Source of the DNA: Adenophora triphylla var. japonica
Lineage: Eukaryota; Streptophyta; Magnoliopsida; Asterales; Campanulaceae
Assembly: GCA_022495995.1 (NCBI GenBank)
Contig: JAFEMH010001471.1
Span: forward strand, 248,001 to 312,000
Direction: 5' to 3'
DNA length: 64,000 nt
Program-made: the position numbers and the translations under genes
Notes under the pieces: generated by a model
The model's database searches: none
What the model was told of the DNA's origin: nothing
Seen by the model: the letters and a program-made list of their open reading frames with translations, nothing else
Shown: positions 1 to 11,228 of the stretch, piece by piece
How positions within the stretch are numbered: the stretch's first letter is position 1
How the letters are laid out: every line of letters begins with the position of its first letter

Positions 1-117
1 GCCGCCTTGATCTTCAAAATATCAACTTGATCCATAATAGGAATCATGATCTCTGAAACCTGTGGAAAAGAAGTGTTAACTCCCTATGAATTCTTTTGTA
101 TAAAGTTCAAAATCTTT

Positions 118-1310
118 TTATTTCACCTTGTCGATAAACTCTGTCATCGCAGCTTTGAACTTCTCTCTTGTCTTTTCCATATTCAAATCGCCACCCACAT
201 CTGTGGCTTCAGCCTCTGTCAATTTCCTCTCTTTGGTTTCCTCCTTCTTCTTGGACACTTTTGCTTCAGAGCTAGATACTGCAAAATGGGGAGTTGGGGG
301 CTTGTTATTTTTCTTCACAACCATCTTTGCCTTAGCTTCAGCCAGTAGGTCCGCAACGCTCACAGAGGTCTTAGAACGAGTGGCTGCGACAAAGGGATAT
401 AGTATTAAAACAACTTGAAAGAGTTAGAGTAAATTGGAGATAGGAAAAACTTTAAGAAGTTAGTCAAGACCTGTAGACATCTCGATGTGAGCTGGTAGAG
501 ACTCTTCGGGGTTGAGTTCTTCTTCTAAATCTGCAGAAAACAAGACCGGGAATGCTTTGAAAGACCTTATCAATGGATCCAACTCATAGATTTTCCTCAC
601 ATTCTCCTCAGTTTCATCTTTATAAGCAAAAAGCACGCTCAGCTTAGCCACTACACCAAAGGAAATTCAGATTGTTAGCTATCAAGATGTTAAGAAACAT
701 TAATAGAGTAAGAAAAATTATATGTACTACCTTGAGATCTCCACTTGGAAATTACACCCTCCTCTTGACCCAGGGTATCTCTCCTTGCAAAAAAAAATTT
801 GTTCCTCCAACCTCTATCAGCAGGGTCACTGTTCTCTTTCAAAAAAGGGGCTCCACCAGTCTTAACCCTAAAACCAAATCTCCCAAGGCCAAATCCCCTT
901 ATTTCAGTTGTATAAGCGAATTCTTCTAAACCAACTTTCAACCCAGTCTCCTCATTTAACCTAACTAGGGTTTGCAAGCACCTCCAGCCTTGATGCATGA
1001 TTTGGGCATAGTTGAGTTTTGAGGAAGCAAAAAACCTAGTGATTAAGTCTGGGAAGGGAAATTTTAGGCCAATAACAAAAGGATATTCAGGAAAGCACAC
1101 CCAATCGGGAGAATAGCATTCAGAGGTCAAGTCGGGGTGGGTGAAAAAGATGGTTTCATATGGCATTGCGTGATTTTTCTTAATAATCTCTAGGGTAGCT
1201 TTAGGGATCAAACATTTTTCTTTGTCCGGTTCTTTCAACATGTTTTGAGTTAAGAAACCCTCGGGCAAACCTTCGTTGCTTTCGATTATACACACCTTTT
1301 TTCTTCCCAT
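118..1310 (-). CDS. Antisense gene of gypsy element A, Transposase_28-type ('putative gypsy type transposon'), 341 aa, three exons
   Basis: The gene reads on the minus strand from ATG at 1308-1310. Proposed exons are 731-1310, 471-650 and 118-383. All junctions are GT-AG (donors at 729-730 and 469-470), and the join stays open for 341 codons to a TAA at 118-120. The first exon has the block FPEYPFVIGLKFPFPDLI followed by a helical stretch ending in WRCLQTLVRLNEE. This resembles the plant Transposase_28 family, annotated 'putative gypsy type transposon', whose function is unknown. The C-terminal exon is Lys/Glu-rich. The gene lies just inside a 3' LTR that reads on +, so it is antisense to its element. 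Some Ty3/gypsy Tat-lineage elements are known to carry extra, sometimes antisense, ORFs in this position. An AT-rich TATA-like tract lies at 1478-1490, about 170 bp upstream. Family assignment is from memory of the motif; the exon structure is well supported. Confidence 0.72.
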
Positions 1311-1654
1311 TTTTACAACTTGAGCAAAAAATCAAAGAGAAATTGAGAGGAAAACGAGAAACTCACCGGAAATTTCTACTTGATTTTTTCTCTCCGACCC
1401 TCTTCCTTGATTCTTCCTCTAGAAACCTCCGTTAAAGTTACTGTTTTGATTTTGTGAAAGGGAGAGTTGGAGAAGGATTGTATTTATTTAAGGAGAGATT
1501 GAAAGCGGTTGGGACTTTAAAAAACAATCATGACCTTTGCTTTGGAAAATACTCAAACCGTCCCATCAAAACCTTTTCATTTAAAACCGCCGTGCATCAC
1601 CTCCGTTTTTGGCAAACTTTTTAAATTTCTTGTCTCTTTATATTCTTCATTTTA
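1311..1654. other. Upstream region of the antisense gene, 3' UTR side of element A
   Basis: No gene is visible. Read on the minus strand this is the leader and putative promoter of the antisense gene, with a TATA-like tract at 1478-1490. Read on + it is the untranslated 3' end of gypsy element A, leading into its polypurine tract. Confidence 0.5.
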
Positions 1655-1677
1655 AATTTAAAAAGTTTGGGGGCAAT
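1655..1677 (+). other. Polypurine tract of gypsy element A
   Basis: A purine-rich stretch with the core GTTTGGGGGCAAT lies directly before the LTR start TGTTGGGCCC at 1678. This is the normal site of plus-strand priming at a 3' LTR and fixes the element in the + sense. Confidence 0.65.
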
Positions 1678-1853
1678 TGTTGGGCCCTACGTTTTCAAAT
1701 CAACTTGTTTACAACTTGCACCTAGAATCTTGGTACTAACAACTTGAGTTGTTCTATTACATCTTGATCGTTTGCAGGTTGAACTATTGTTACGTTAACC
1801 CTATTTTTCAGGGAACATGTCAAAGTAATTGAAGACCAATTCAAAGACGTCTC

Positions 1854-3273
1854 TGTTGGGTTTTATGGATCCATGCGCAGCGGAATTAAGCATAAAATTA
1901 ACACAAAACCCAAGCCCTAAGATCCGTTCTATACGATTAAATTGAATTACTATGAGATAGAATTTACCAACCTAAATTACTTTCCGGTCTTGAGCTATCG
2001 AACGGATAATTATGTGATTCGTAATCACAAACTTTTGATCTTCAAATCTTCGAATCTTCAACTCCTTTGGATCTTCAGATTTGAACTCTAGGTCTTTGAT
2101 TTGTTTGAACAAAACTAAGACCCTCTTTTGGTAATCCACACAAATATGAATGTCAAGAACAATTCTCGGGTTGGGAATTGCTAGATTCCTAAAAACTTAT
2201 GGAAGAATATTGAGAGTATTTTTGTTATGATTTTCCTTTTAAAATTTCGGCCAGACCTTAGGGTTGACAGACCTCACATATTTATACTACTTTAGTGTAA
2301 ATATGTTTCCTAATCGAATTAGGAGAACAGCCGTCAAAAGCGTCATGGCTAGTTATGTCGCACGACATAAGTAGCCAGTGGCTAGTTATGTCGCGTGACA
2401 TAACTAGCCAGTGGCTAGATATGTTGCGTTACATAAGTTGCCAAATACCGAAACTCTCAATCATTCTTCCCTTGGTTCAACCAACTCATTCTATTTGTGT
2501 GTGACCCAATAGGATTGTATTATGTTGGCAATGAGTCCGATCATATCGACCCTCATAAGACATAAGCGGACTCTAGCAAGCCATTATGTCCACCCAAATA
2601 ACACAACGTAAGAGTTCACGTTTCCAATGGTACACTTCCATTTTTCCCTTTGTCTCACGATGTTATATTGAACACAAGTCATGGTCCACGTCAACTTGTA
2701 TTTGTTCAATGCTTTCTCGATCTTGAGTATAATGATAGTCCAATCATATTGGGGTGTGGCCACACGCTTTCATCATTATCACTCATCGAGGGCCCAAGCA
2801 AAACATCTCTCTTTTGAGGGACAAATTCCATCTTGACTTATCATCCTTCCCATCATGAATCCGATCATGCCAAAGATAGCCTTTATAGATATCGTGTTAA
2901 GATACCGTTTGACTAAAATCAAACATAACTTTTCATCATATGTAAGGTCATGATAATCTCAGGTCTAGGGACTAAATGAAGTAACCTTATGAGATTTATG
3001 ACATTTGACCATGACATAAATCTCATACGGGTCAAGTCCAGTCACTTGTTCTCTAACAAGTACCCATAATTTCAATGTGCATCTCTATGCATATAATCAT
3101 CATATGATTATCCATTGACAACTATACTAATTATTCTCTTAATAATCAGGGACGGAGATTATTACAATAAATATGCAAACTATATAATAATCAAATAATA
3201 AACATAAACGATAAAGATGATACATAACGGTTTTCAGTTAAACATAACTAAAGCCTAGGGCATTACACCAACA
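1854..3273 (-). repeat. 3' LTR of the copia element
   Basis: This 1420 bp LTR matches 8598-10015 along its whole length. By eye I see about 20 differences, clustered in the first ~800 bp of the + strand; the rest looks almost identical. It contains hairpin units of the type TGTC-N4-GACA around 2355-2440, one of which has decayed. Confidence 0.93.
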
Positions 3274-3284
3274 GTCTCCCACTT
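3274..3284 (-). other. Polypurine tract of the copia element
   Basis: Read on the minus strand the sequence is AAGTGGGAGAC, directly before the 3' LTR start TGTTGG. This is the expected position and composition of a copia polypurine tract. Confidence 0.75.
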
Positions 3285-3285
3285 G

Positions 3286-3750
3286 CACTAGGCTCCATTT
3301 ATGTATCGAATACTCATGGATCTAACATGCCCATCATGCTTCTGCCTATGCGAGGATCTTTGTAAGTGAATCCCATATGTCATCATCGGTTGATACTTTG
3401 TATATTTTAACGTCTTCTCATTCTTTATGAATTCCTTGAAGAACGTCTAAGTGAGTGTTTGGATCACTGTTGTGACCTTGGTTCCATTGTTTGCACAAGT
3501 GGCACCACTATTTGTCATAACAAAAGTTTCACCGATTAGTGATACTTGGAACATTTCCAAAACACTAATGAACTTTTTGATCCAAGCTGCCTCTTTTAGC
3601 CACATCATATGTTGCCAAAATTCGGCCTTAGTAGTAGAATCGACTACAATTTACGCTTGGAACCCTTCCAATCAAAACTGCACCTCTAATAAGTATAAAC
3701 ACAAATCCTAATTGCGATTTTAAAATAACTTTGTTAGTTTGGAAGCTAGC
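3286..3750 (-). pseudogene. Copia RNase H remnant
   Basis: Minus-strand translation gives a decayed copia RNase H: a segment like STKAEF..HMMWLKEAAWIKKFIS, then a region resembling the DNSGA and LADSLTK blocks, and an end resembling KHDGHVRSMSIRY. The order and the adjacency to the polypurine tract are as in intact copia elements. Several in-frame stops and frame changes mean no functional enzyme can be made. Confidence 0.75.
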
Positions 3751-4830
3751 ACCTATGTAACGCTTACAACAAGATTAACTTCCAATCTTTCAAATTCCAA
3801 GAGCGTATCCTTAGTTCTTCTTAAGTACTTAAGGAACATCTTGACTGCCATCCAATGGTTCTCATCACAGGATCAGATTGGTATCGACTCATCATGCTTA
3901 GAGCATATGAAATGCCGGGTCTAGTACAAATCATGGCATACATGACAGATCCAAGTGCCGCAGCATATGGAACTTCATTCATTCCCTTTTTGCTCATCAG
4001 TTGTCATAAGACAATGAATATTGCTAAGAGAAATACCATGACCCATTGACAAGCTACTCTTCTTAGACTCTTCTAAGAATCTTGTCAATGTGAACACTTT
4101 GACTCAAACCAATTTATCCTTCTAGATCCATCTTTATAGATCTTGATGCCAAGGATGTAATCGGCTTCACCCATATCTTTCATTGAGAAACCTTTCCTTG
4201 ACCAAGACTTAACAGTCTTAAGTGTCGGAACTTGTTTTCCAATGAGTAAGATATCATTGTAATAAAACAATAGAAATAATATTACGCTCCCACTGAATTT
4301 CATGCATACACAAGATTCATCTTTGTTCTTTGATGAAGTCAAACTCTTTGACCAATTCATCAAAACGAAGATTCCAATTCCTTGAAGCTTGCTTCAATCC
4401 ATCTCATGGATCTTTGCAACATGCATACTCTTATTAGAGTTTCTTGGATCGTCAAACTATTCGGGTTGTGTACTATACACATCCTTAATAATCTTTCCAT
4501 TTAAAGAAAGTCGTTTGACATCCATTTGTCATATCACATAGTCACAATATGTAATAATGGCAACTGAAATTCTAACAGACTTCGACATTGTAACTGGCGA
4601 AAAGGTTTCAACATAGTCAATACTATGAATTAACCTAAATCCCTTTGCTATAATCCTTAGTCATGAAAGTATACACCTTCACATCCATGTCGGTCTTTGA
4701 AGACCTACTTGCACCCTTTAGTTTTTACACTTTTAGGTAGTCCAATCAAGTTCCAAACTTGATTGTTTAACATGGATTGTAATTTGGATTCCATGGTTCC
4801 TAACCATTTATCCAAATTAGGAGAGGACAT
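3751..4830 (-). pseudogene. Copia reverse transcriptase remnant
   Basis: The 3' half (4085-4363) is open and reads YNDILLIG in the position of the YVDDILLIG catalytic motif, followed by GFSMKDMGEADYILGIKIY, a highly conserved copia block. The catalytic box has therefore lost one of its two Asp residues. The 5' half (about 4500-4830) reads like the RT start, with LQSMLNNQVWNLIGLPK and a degraded GCKWVFK-like segment, but is broken by stops. The two halves lie in different frames. Confidence 0.85.
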
Positions 4831-5199
4831 CGCTTCTTGATAGCAAGTAGGATCGTCATTCTTAATGACTTCCACTTCATCACTTTCCGCAACGAGAAAT
4901 CACTATTTCTTGAGTTCGGATCGTAACCTATCCAATCTACGATGGACTTGTGCATCTTGAACCGGTTTCACAACTCCTTTGTGAACTTGGTTCTGTCTCT
5001 ACTCTTGGTTCCATATTATTTTCGGGTTCTTGAACTTCTTTCAAGATTAATTTTACTCCCACTAGATTCTTTATTGAGAAACTATTTCTCAAGAAACAAA
5101 TCGTGTAGAGCAACAAACATTTTGTTCTCTTTGTGATTGTAAAATCAATATTCGAAAATAACCTTGTCAGATTTGGTGCTAACTTATAAGAGACAAGTC

Positions 5200-5843
5200 T
5201 TCTTTACATAAGATTCGCAACCCCAAATCTTCATGAAAGACAAACTAAGTTTTCTTCCATGCCACATCTCATGTGGGGCCTTAGGAACCGATTTAGTAGG
5301 GACTCAATTCAGTGTAACCGCATTATTTCTAATGCATATCCTCAAAAGGAAATAGGAAATAGGAAAGTCTGATTGACACATCATCGAACGAACCATGTCC
5401 TACAAGGTTCAATTCCTCCTTTCAGACACCATTCATAGTGGTGTTCGGTTGGAGTCAACTCTTGAAACAATTTCATAGTTTTGAGATGATTGTCAAACTC
5501 TTGGCTCAAATATTCATCACCTCGATCTAATCGAAGTACTTAATAATTTTGCCAAATTGTTTTGTACTTCATCTTGAAATGTTTAAAACATTTCAAACGA
5601 TTCACCTTTGGACTTCATCAGATGGACATAGTCATATCTAGATAAGTCATTGGTAAATATGATGAAATACCGAAATCTTTCCCTAGCAATGCTGCTTAAT
5701 AATCATATACATCTTATGTATAATGACTAATAAGTCACTAGCCCTCCCACTACTTTAGTGTAGGGTGGTTTGGTCAATACTCCCAATAAATAAGATCCAC
5801 ATTCCTCAAATGATTCATGGTCATATGAGTCTAAAAGTCCATG
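5200..5843 (-). pseudogene. Copia integrase remnant
   Basis: On the minus strand, pieces match a copia integrase core: MKSKGESFEMF, then FQDEVQNNLAKLLST, and nearer the C-terminus PTKSVPKAPHEMWHGR. Stops interrupt each piece, for example directly after the first. The catalytic D,D,E residues cannot all be traced. Placed between the GAG-pre-integrase segment and the RT, as expected. Confidence 0.75.
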
Positions 5844-6089
5844 TTAATGGAGTTTAGATATATGTTTCTTATTTATTTGACCAAGCCGGCAATGCCATAT
5901 GAACGCTTTGTTCATATTGTTCGGTTTAGATTTCCCATTTATATCATAGATATCTTCAATATTATTTTGTTTCTCATCATCAAGGATATGAAGACCATTT
6001 AATGACATATGCATTACAATAAGGCATATTATTAAATAAATATAAAACTTCTTATTGAAAATAAGAAAATTATATCCTTCATCATCCAT
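5844..6089 (-). pseudogene. Copia GAG-pre-integrase segment
   Basis: An 81-codon open stretch ends with WHCRLGQINKKHISKLH, the hallmark of the GAG-pre-integrase domain in copia polyproteins. In an intact element it would be fused to protease and integrase. Here it is isolated by stops on both sides. Confidence 0.85.
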
Positions 6090-6397
6090 TTAAGAAACAG
6101 AAATAATACTCCTACTCAAATCTGGAACGTAGTCATACTTGTTCAAAACAAGTACTACTTCACAAGGTAAAGTGACTTCATAAGTCCCTTATGGCTAATG
6201 TTGCAACTCTTGCTTCATTCCCATGCATAGGTTTAATTTACCTTATTTGAGTAGCTTTCTATTCTTTGTTCCTTGCACATTTAAACAAATGTGGGATCCA
6301 ATCCTGTATCATATACCCAAGAACAAGAAGTCGAAAGGAAAATATCTATCATATAGATACTTGAAGTAGTAGCAATCATATTGCCCTTCTTCACCTT

Positions 6398-7100
6398 TTA
6401 GGCTTTCCTAATAAGCCTTGCAACTTTGCTTCCAATGACAATCTTATTGCAATGATAGCAAAATGCATCCTTTTGAGACACTTTGGGTTTAGCCTCTTCG
6501 GCTATGACAACATTTGTCCTAGGTTTAGCAACTTTTGCTTTACCTTCTTTTCCTTCCTTTATGAACCCTTTTATTGTGTCAACCATTAACGCAATTTGCG
6601 GATTGCTCCTTCTTTCATCATATGAATTAAGAGCTTTCACCACAACATATATCTTTTGCTTAGCTTGCACTTGGAACATTTCCCTTTTGCGGTGTGCTAG
6701 AACAAAAGTATTTATCATGTGCACAAGGTTCTTCATAAGTGCCTTTGAACATGGTGACAAATATAAGGCAAGCAATATTGTCAGAATCATCACTATGTTT
6801 CTAATGTTGCTTCCTTATTTGCCCTTTGCAACATTTGCAATAGGTTCAATAGGAACGGATTCGTAATGAACGTACAAATTTACCTAAGAACCATTCTTTA
6901 GGCTTTTGATCCAATCAAAATTATTTGTATCATTCATTTCGAACTTTGTCCTTCATAAGGACGAATCGCAATTATCATTATGTAATGCTACTTCTACAAC
7001 AAAATATACAAATTATATGAACACATATCAATATCAACACATTTATCATTTAAGAGCAAATAATGTATTTTACAAATACTCCCACTAAATCATACACCTT
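6398..7100 (-). pseudogene. Copia gag remnant with zinc-knuckle residues
   Basis: The open stretch 6398-6793 includes a basic linker and a CYHCN motif, the first half of a CCHC zinc knuckle. The second half (GHxxxxC) is missing. The upstream part is a region where gag would be expected but no conserved gag core is readable. It is the most 5' coding trace of the copia element. Confidence 0.6.
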
Positions 7101-7137
7101 CTAATGCTAATAAGCATAATATGCATTTAATGGGCTA

Positions 7138-7345
7138 AGATCCAACTTTAATTTAATCTCAAGTACGCTATGGCGCACCGCTCAAGATTAAACTAATTAG
7201 GTAGAAAAACATCAATCATATCGTATATGACTCTTAGGACTAAGATCCAACTTTAATTTAATCTCAAGTATGCTATGGCGCACCGCTCAAGATTAAACTA
7301 ATTAGGTAGAAAACATCAATCATATCGTATATGACTCTTAGGATC
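7138..7345. repeat. Tandem duplication in the copia leader, ~107 bp unit x 2
   Basis: A ~107 bp segment starting 'aagatccaactttaattt' is repeated head to tail at about 7138 and 7246 with few differences. It lies in the untranslated leader between gag and the 5' LTR. Confidence 0.85.
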
Positions 7346-7960
7346 TTTTATGAGATTTATTTAAGACATCATATGTCTAAGCATATTTTAATCTCATCTT
7401 ATGCCTTGGGTCCAAAACCATTTTGATAACCCAATTAAGTTCATTCATATTAAACGTATAGGAACCACCATTTCCTCATCTTGCTCGCAAACGGAATAGA
7501 ATCAAAGTACCTTGCTATGGCAAGCCCACCCAAAACTATCAGAGTGGTCTCAAGTGTTTAAATCATGGATTGGCATAAAGAACTTAAAAGTTAAATGAAG
7601 GTTCTTTAAGGTAGATTATAAGCATATCAGCAAAGATAGTCATAATCATGCACCAGGTAAGTTCCCAGGAAGATAGGTGAGCCACAAGGACTACTTAAGT
7701 ACCAACTCTTCCTTAGACAGAACTCTCCTAGTCATGCACAATTAGAAATCAACTCTGATTTGGCAACATAATCACTACCTTTTATAAACAATTAGTTTCC
7801 TTTTAAAATTTCGCGTAATTATGACTTGTTTCCATAAACAATCATAAAATCCAAAATTTACAATGTCTAAATCTAAACATATTAGGAAACTAAATATCAT
7901 GTTTCAACTAAACATCTAATTTAAAAAAAAATTCTTAACATGTAAGAACAAATAAAACAT

Positions 7961-8180
7961 GCATCGCAATAATTATTAAAATCATATTTTAATCAATTAA
8001 TCATGCATATCAATGAATCAATCTATCGCGGACTTATAAACTCAATTTTATAACATCCAGATTTTCATATACATTGCAATAATTATTAAAATCACATTTT
8101 AATCAATTAATCATGTATATCAATGAATCAATCTATCGCGGACTTATAAACTCAATTTTATAACATCCAGATTTTCATAT
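7961..8180. repeat. Tandem duplication in the copia leader, ~110 bp unit x 2
   Basis: A ~110 bp segment, from 'gcaataattattaaaatca' to 'catccagattttcatat', occurs twice in direct order, at about 7965-8070 and 8073-8180. It is part of the copia 5' leader (minus sense). No gene is visible in 7100-8580. Confidence 0.85.
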
Positions 8181-8239
8181 GAACATATCAGTTGTAAACA
8201 CAATCACGTAATAGCAGAAAAATTGAACAAACCGATTAC

Positions 8240-8365
8240 GCCGGTTTTGGCTTATTATGTCGCGTGACATAACTAGCCGGTGGCTAGTTATGTCGCGTGA
8301 CATAACTGCCAGTGACCAGATTTCCTCCTGTGGCCTACTATGTCGCACGACATAGGTAGCCGATT
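8240..8365. promoter_or_regulatory. Cluster of TGTC-N4-GACA hairpin units in the copia leader
   Basis: Three copies of TGTCGCGTGACA or TGTCGCACGACA lie within ~100 bp. The first sits in a longer imperfect inverted repeat (TTATGTC-GCGT-GACATAA). The same unit occurs in both LTRs of this element. Its function is unknown; a protein-binding or enhancer role is inferred only. Confidence 0.5.
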
Positions 8366-8580
8366 CGCGAGATTTCCAGATTTCAATCAATTCAGATTAC
8401 ATGCAATTAAATCATATAAAACAACCCTTTTACAGATTTAATTCAACATAATTCGAAAACGATTTTCACATTGTTTCACATAAACAATCAAAATTCTATC
8501 GCATACAAAAACATGCAACGAACATATAAACAATTTATATAATCATTCTAGCATGTTAATTCAAACTTAACCATACGAAC

Positions 8581-8596
8581 GGGGCTCACGATACCA
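8581..8596 (-). other. Primer binding site of the copia element
   Basis: Read on minus: TGGTATCGTGAGCCCC, one base inside the 5' LTR. It resembles the TGGTATCAGAGC site complementary to initiator tRNA-Met used by plant copia elements, with small changes. Confidence 0.8.
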
Positions 8597-8597
8597 C

Positions 8598-10015
8598 TGT
8601 TGGGTTTTATGGATCCATGCGCGGCGGAATTAAGCATAAAATTAACACAAAACCCAAGCCCTAAGATCCGTTCTATACGATTAAATTGAATTACTATGAG
8701 ATAGAATTTACCAACCTAAATTGCTTTCCGGTCTTGAGCTATCGAACGGATAATTATGTGATTCGTAATCACAAACTTTTGATCTTCAAATCTTCGAATC
8801 TTCAACTCCTTTGGATCTTGTATTTGAACTCTAGGTCTTTGATTTGTTTGAACAAAACTAAGACCCTCTTTTGGTAATCCACACAAATATGAATGTCAAG
8901 AACAATTCTCGGGTTGGGAATTGCTAGATTCCTAAAAACTTATGGAAGAATATTGAGAGTATTTTTGTTATGATTTTCCTTTTAAAATTTCGGCCAGACC
9001 TTAGGGTTGACGTACCTCACATATTTATACTACTTTAGTGTAAATATGTTTCCTAATCGAATTAGGAGAACAGTCAAAAAAGCGTCGTGGCTAGTTATGT
9101 CGCACGACATAAGTAGCCGGTGGCTAGTTATGTCGCGTGACATAACTAGCCGGTGGCTAGTTATGTCGCGTGACATAAGTTGCCAAATACGTAAACTCTC
9201 AATCATTCTTCCCTTGGTTCAACCAACTCATTCTATTTGTGTGTGACCCAATAGGATTGTATTATGTTGGCAATGAGTCCGATCATATCGACCCTCATAA
9301 GACATAAGCGGACTCTAGCAAGCCATTATGTCCACCCAAATAACACAACGTAAGAGTTCACGTTTCCAATGGTACACCTCCATTTTCCCTTTGTCTCACG
9401 ATGTTATATTGAACACAAGTCATGGTCCACGTCAACTTGTATTTGTTCAATGCTTTCTCGATCTTGAGTATAATGATAGTCCAATCATATTGGGGTGTGG
9501 CCACACGCTTTCATCATTATCACTCATCGAGGGGCCCAAGCAAAACATCTCTCTTTTGAGGGACAAATTCCATCTTGACTTATCATCCTTCCCATCATGA
9601 ATCCGATCATGCCAAAGATAGCCTTTATAGATATCGTGTTAAGATACCGTTTGACTAAAATCAAACATAACTTTTCATCATATGTAAGGTCATGATAATC
9701 TCAGGTCTAGGGACTAAATGAAGTAACCTTATGAGATTTATGACATTTGACCATGACATAAATCTCATACGGGTCAAGTCCAGTCACTTGTTCTCTAACA
9801 AGTACCCATAATTTCAATGTGCATCTCTATGCATATAATCATCATATGATTATCCATTGACAACTATACTAATTATTCTCTTAATAATCAGGGACGGAGA
9901 TTATTACAATAAATATGCAAACTATATAATAATCAAATAATAAACATAAACGATAAAGATGATACATAACGGTTTTCAGTTAAACATAACTAAAGCCTAG
10001 GGCATTACACCAACA
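8598..10015 (-). repeat. 5' LTR of the copia element
   Basis: This 1418 bp LTR is nearly identical to 1854-3273. It keeps three good TGTC-N4-GACA hairpin units at about 9097-9180, where the other LTR has two good and one decayed. The TSD gtctc follows at 10016-10020. Confidence 0.93.
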
Positions 10016-10482
10016 GTCTCACCATGCAAATACCCCGCAACGGACCATTATCTCCTTCATCAACAAAATGGCGAAGTTATCTCAACAAAGATCAACCTCT
10101 TTTCCGAGATTCTAGGCTTATTTTTCTCCTTGTATTTTAGCCATTGTTTGAGGTATAAAAAGGGAGAAACACTGTATTTTGCACACACGTTTTTTTACTA
10201 GCTTAAGCTCCCTCGCATACGCTCTTAGCTCTGTAATCATCTCAATCTTTAGTAAACTTTTGATCGAGGAAGGTACCAAAACCTCCCGGGGTTTTATGCC
10301 GGCGAACAAGTTGTTCAAGGGCTTTTCCTAGTCAACAAACACCTTGTGTTCATTTCTATTCAATCCGATAATCATTGTACCCTGATTCATATCACTTTAT
10401 TCATTTTTCTTGTCACTTGAAACACTTGTTGAAATTTGACCAAAACAAGATATACGTTTCTCCGGAAAAATGTACCAGTGTA

Positions 10483-10742
10483 CTCCCTCCGTCCCACTCC
10501 AATTGATACTTATTTCCTTTTTGGTCCGTCCCACATCAATTGATACTTATCCAAAATGGAAAGGAATCTTCACTATTTACTCCACTCATTCTCTCTCCTA
10601 TTTTACTTTTTCACTCACAATATTCTCTCTCCTATTTTACTTTTACACTCACAACATTCTCTCTCCACTTTTTCTCTCTCTTACCTTTCCTTAATATGTG
10701 TGCCCTTTTTTTTTGGTATCCATTGCTATGGGACGGAGGGAG
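10483..10742. mobile_element. Stowaway-type MITE
   Basis: The termini are CTCCCTCCGTCCCA and TGGGACGGAGGGAG as inverted repeats, flanked by TA (10481-10482, 10743-10744). This is the signature of Tc1/mariner-derived Stowaway MITEs in plants. It is 260 bp with a pyrimidine-rich interior and no coding capacity. Confidence 0.9.
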
Positions 10743-10745
10743 TAT

Positions 10746-11228
10746 ATGTTTTAGAATACCAGTGTATATGTATTTGAGTACCAGTTTGGGAATTTGCTGT
10801 TGGTGGGGGATTTGATGTGCCAGTATATGTGTTTTTGAATGCCAGTGCTTGTGTTTTTGAGAGCCAGCAAAAATGATTACCAGTGTTTTTGAGTGTCAGT
10901 GTATGTGTTTTTGAGTGCCAGTGCATGTGATTTTGAATTCCAGTGCATGTGTTTTTGAATGCCAGTGCTTGTGTTATTGAGAGCCAGGAAAAATGTTAGT
11001 GTAACAAAGTGTCAGTGTTAGTGTAACAGAGTGCCAGTGTGAAGAGTGCCAGTTCATGTATATAAAAGTGCTCGTGTAAAAAGCGCCAGTGCCAATTTAA
11101 CAAAGTGTCAGTGCCAGTTTACACTGGCACTTTGTTAAACTGGTATTGACACTTTTTTCACTGACACTTTGTTACACATGCACTGGCACTTTGTCACACT
11201 GGCATTTTGTTAAACTGGAACTGGCACA
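10746..11228. repeat. Degenerate CCAGTG tandem array with an orientation switch
   Basis: About 20 degenerate copies of a 20-30 bp unit built on AGTGCCAGTG...TGTTTTTGA run in one direction to about 11115. From the palindrome GTGCCAGTTTACACTGGCAC onward the units run in the opposite direction (CACTGGCACTTTGTTAAACTGG type). The array is bounded by two Stowaway MITEs. No coding frame is credible. Confidence 0.8.

Larger units (their letters stand above)
1854..10015 (-). mobile_element. Ty1/copia retrotransposon, complete with both LTRs, coding region decayed
   Basis: The element is 8162 bp and is bounded by the 5 bp TSD gtctc (1849-1853 and 10016-10020). The LTRs are TGTTGG...CCAACA. The primer binding site is next to the LTR at 8598 and the polypurine tract is next to the LTR ending at 3273, so it reads on the minus strand. 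Remnants of gag, GAG-pre-integrase, integrase, reverse transcriptase and RNase H occur in copia order from high to low coordinates. Every domain has stops or frameshifts; the longest open stretch is about 131 codons. It inserted into the LTR of gypsy element A. Confidence 0.93.
1678..10447 (+). mobile_element. 3' LTR of gypsy element A, interrupted by a copia element
   Basis: The LTR begins with TGTTGGG at 1678 and probably ends with CCAAAACA at 10447. Leaving out the copia insertion (1854-10015) and one TSD copy, it is about 600 bp: 1678-1853 plus 10021-10447. A TATA box (GGTATAAAAAGG) lies near 10151-10162 on +, giving the LTR sense. The 10447 end is inferred from the TG...CA rule only, because the 5' LTR is outside the window and no flanking TSD can be checked. 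Confidence 0.6.

Noticed and set aside
3451..3711. 86-codon + frame in the copia element
   Set aside because: Shadow of the minus-strand RNase H remnant.
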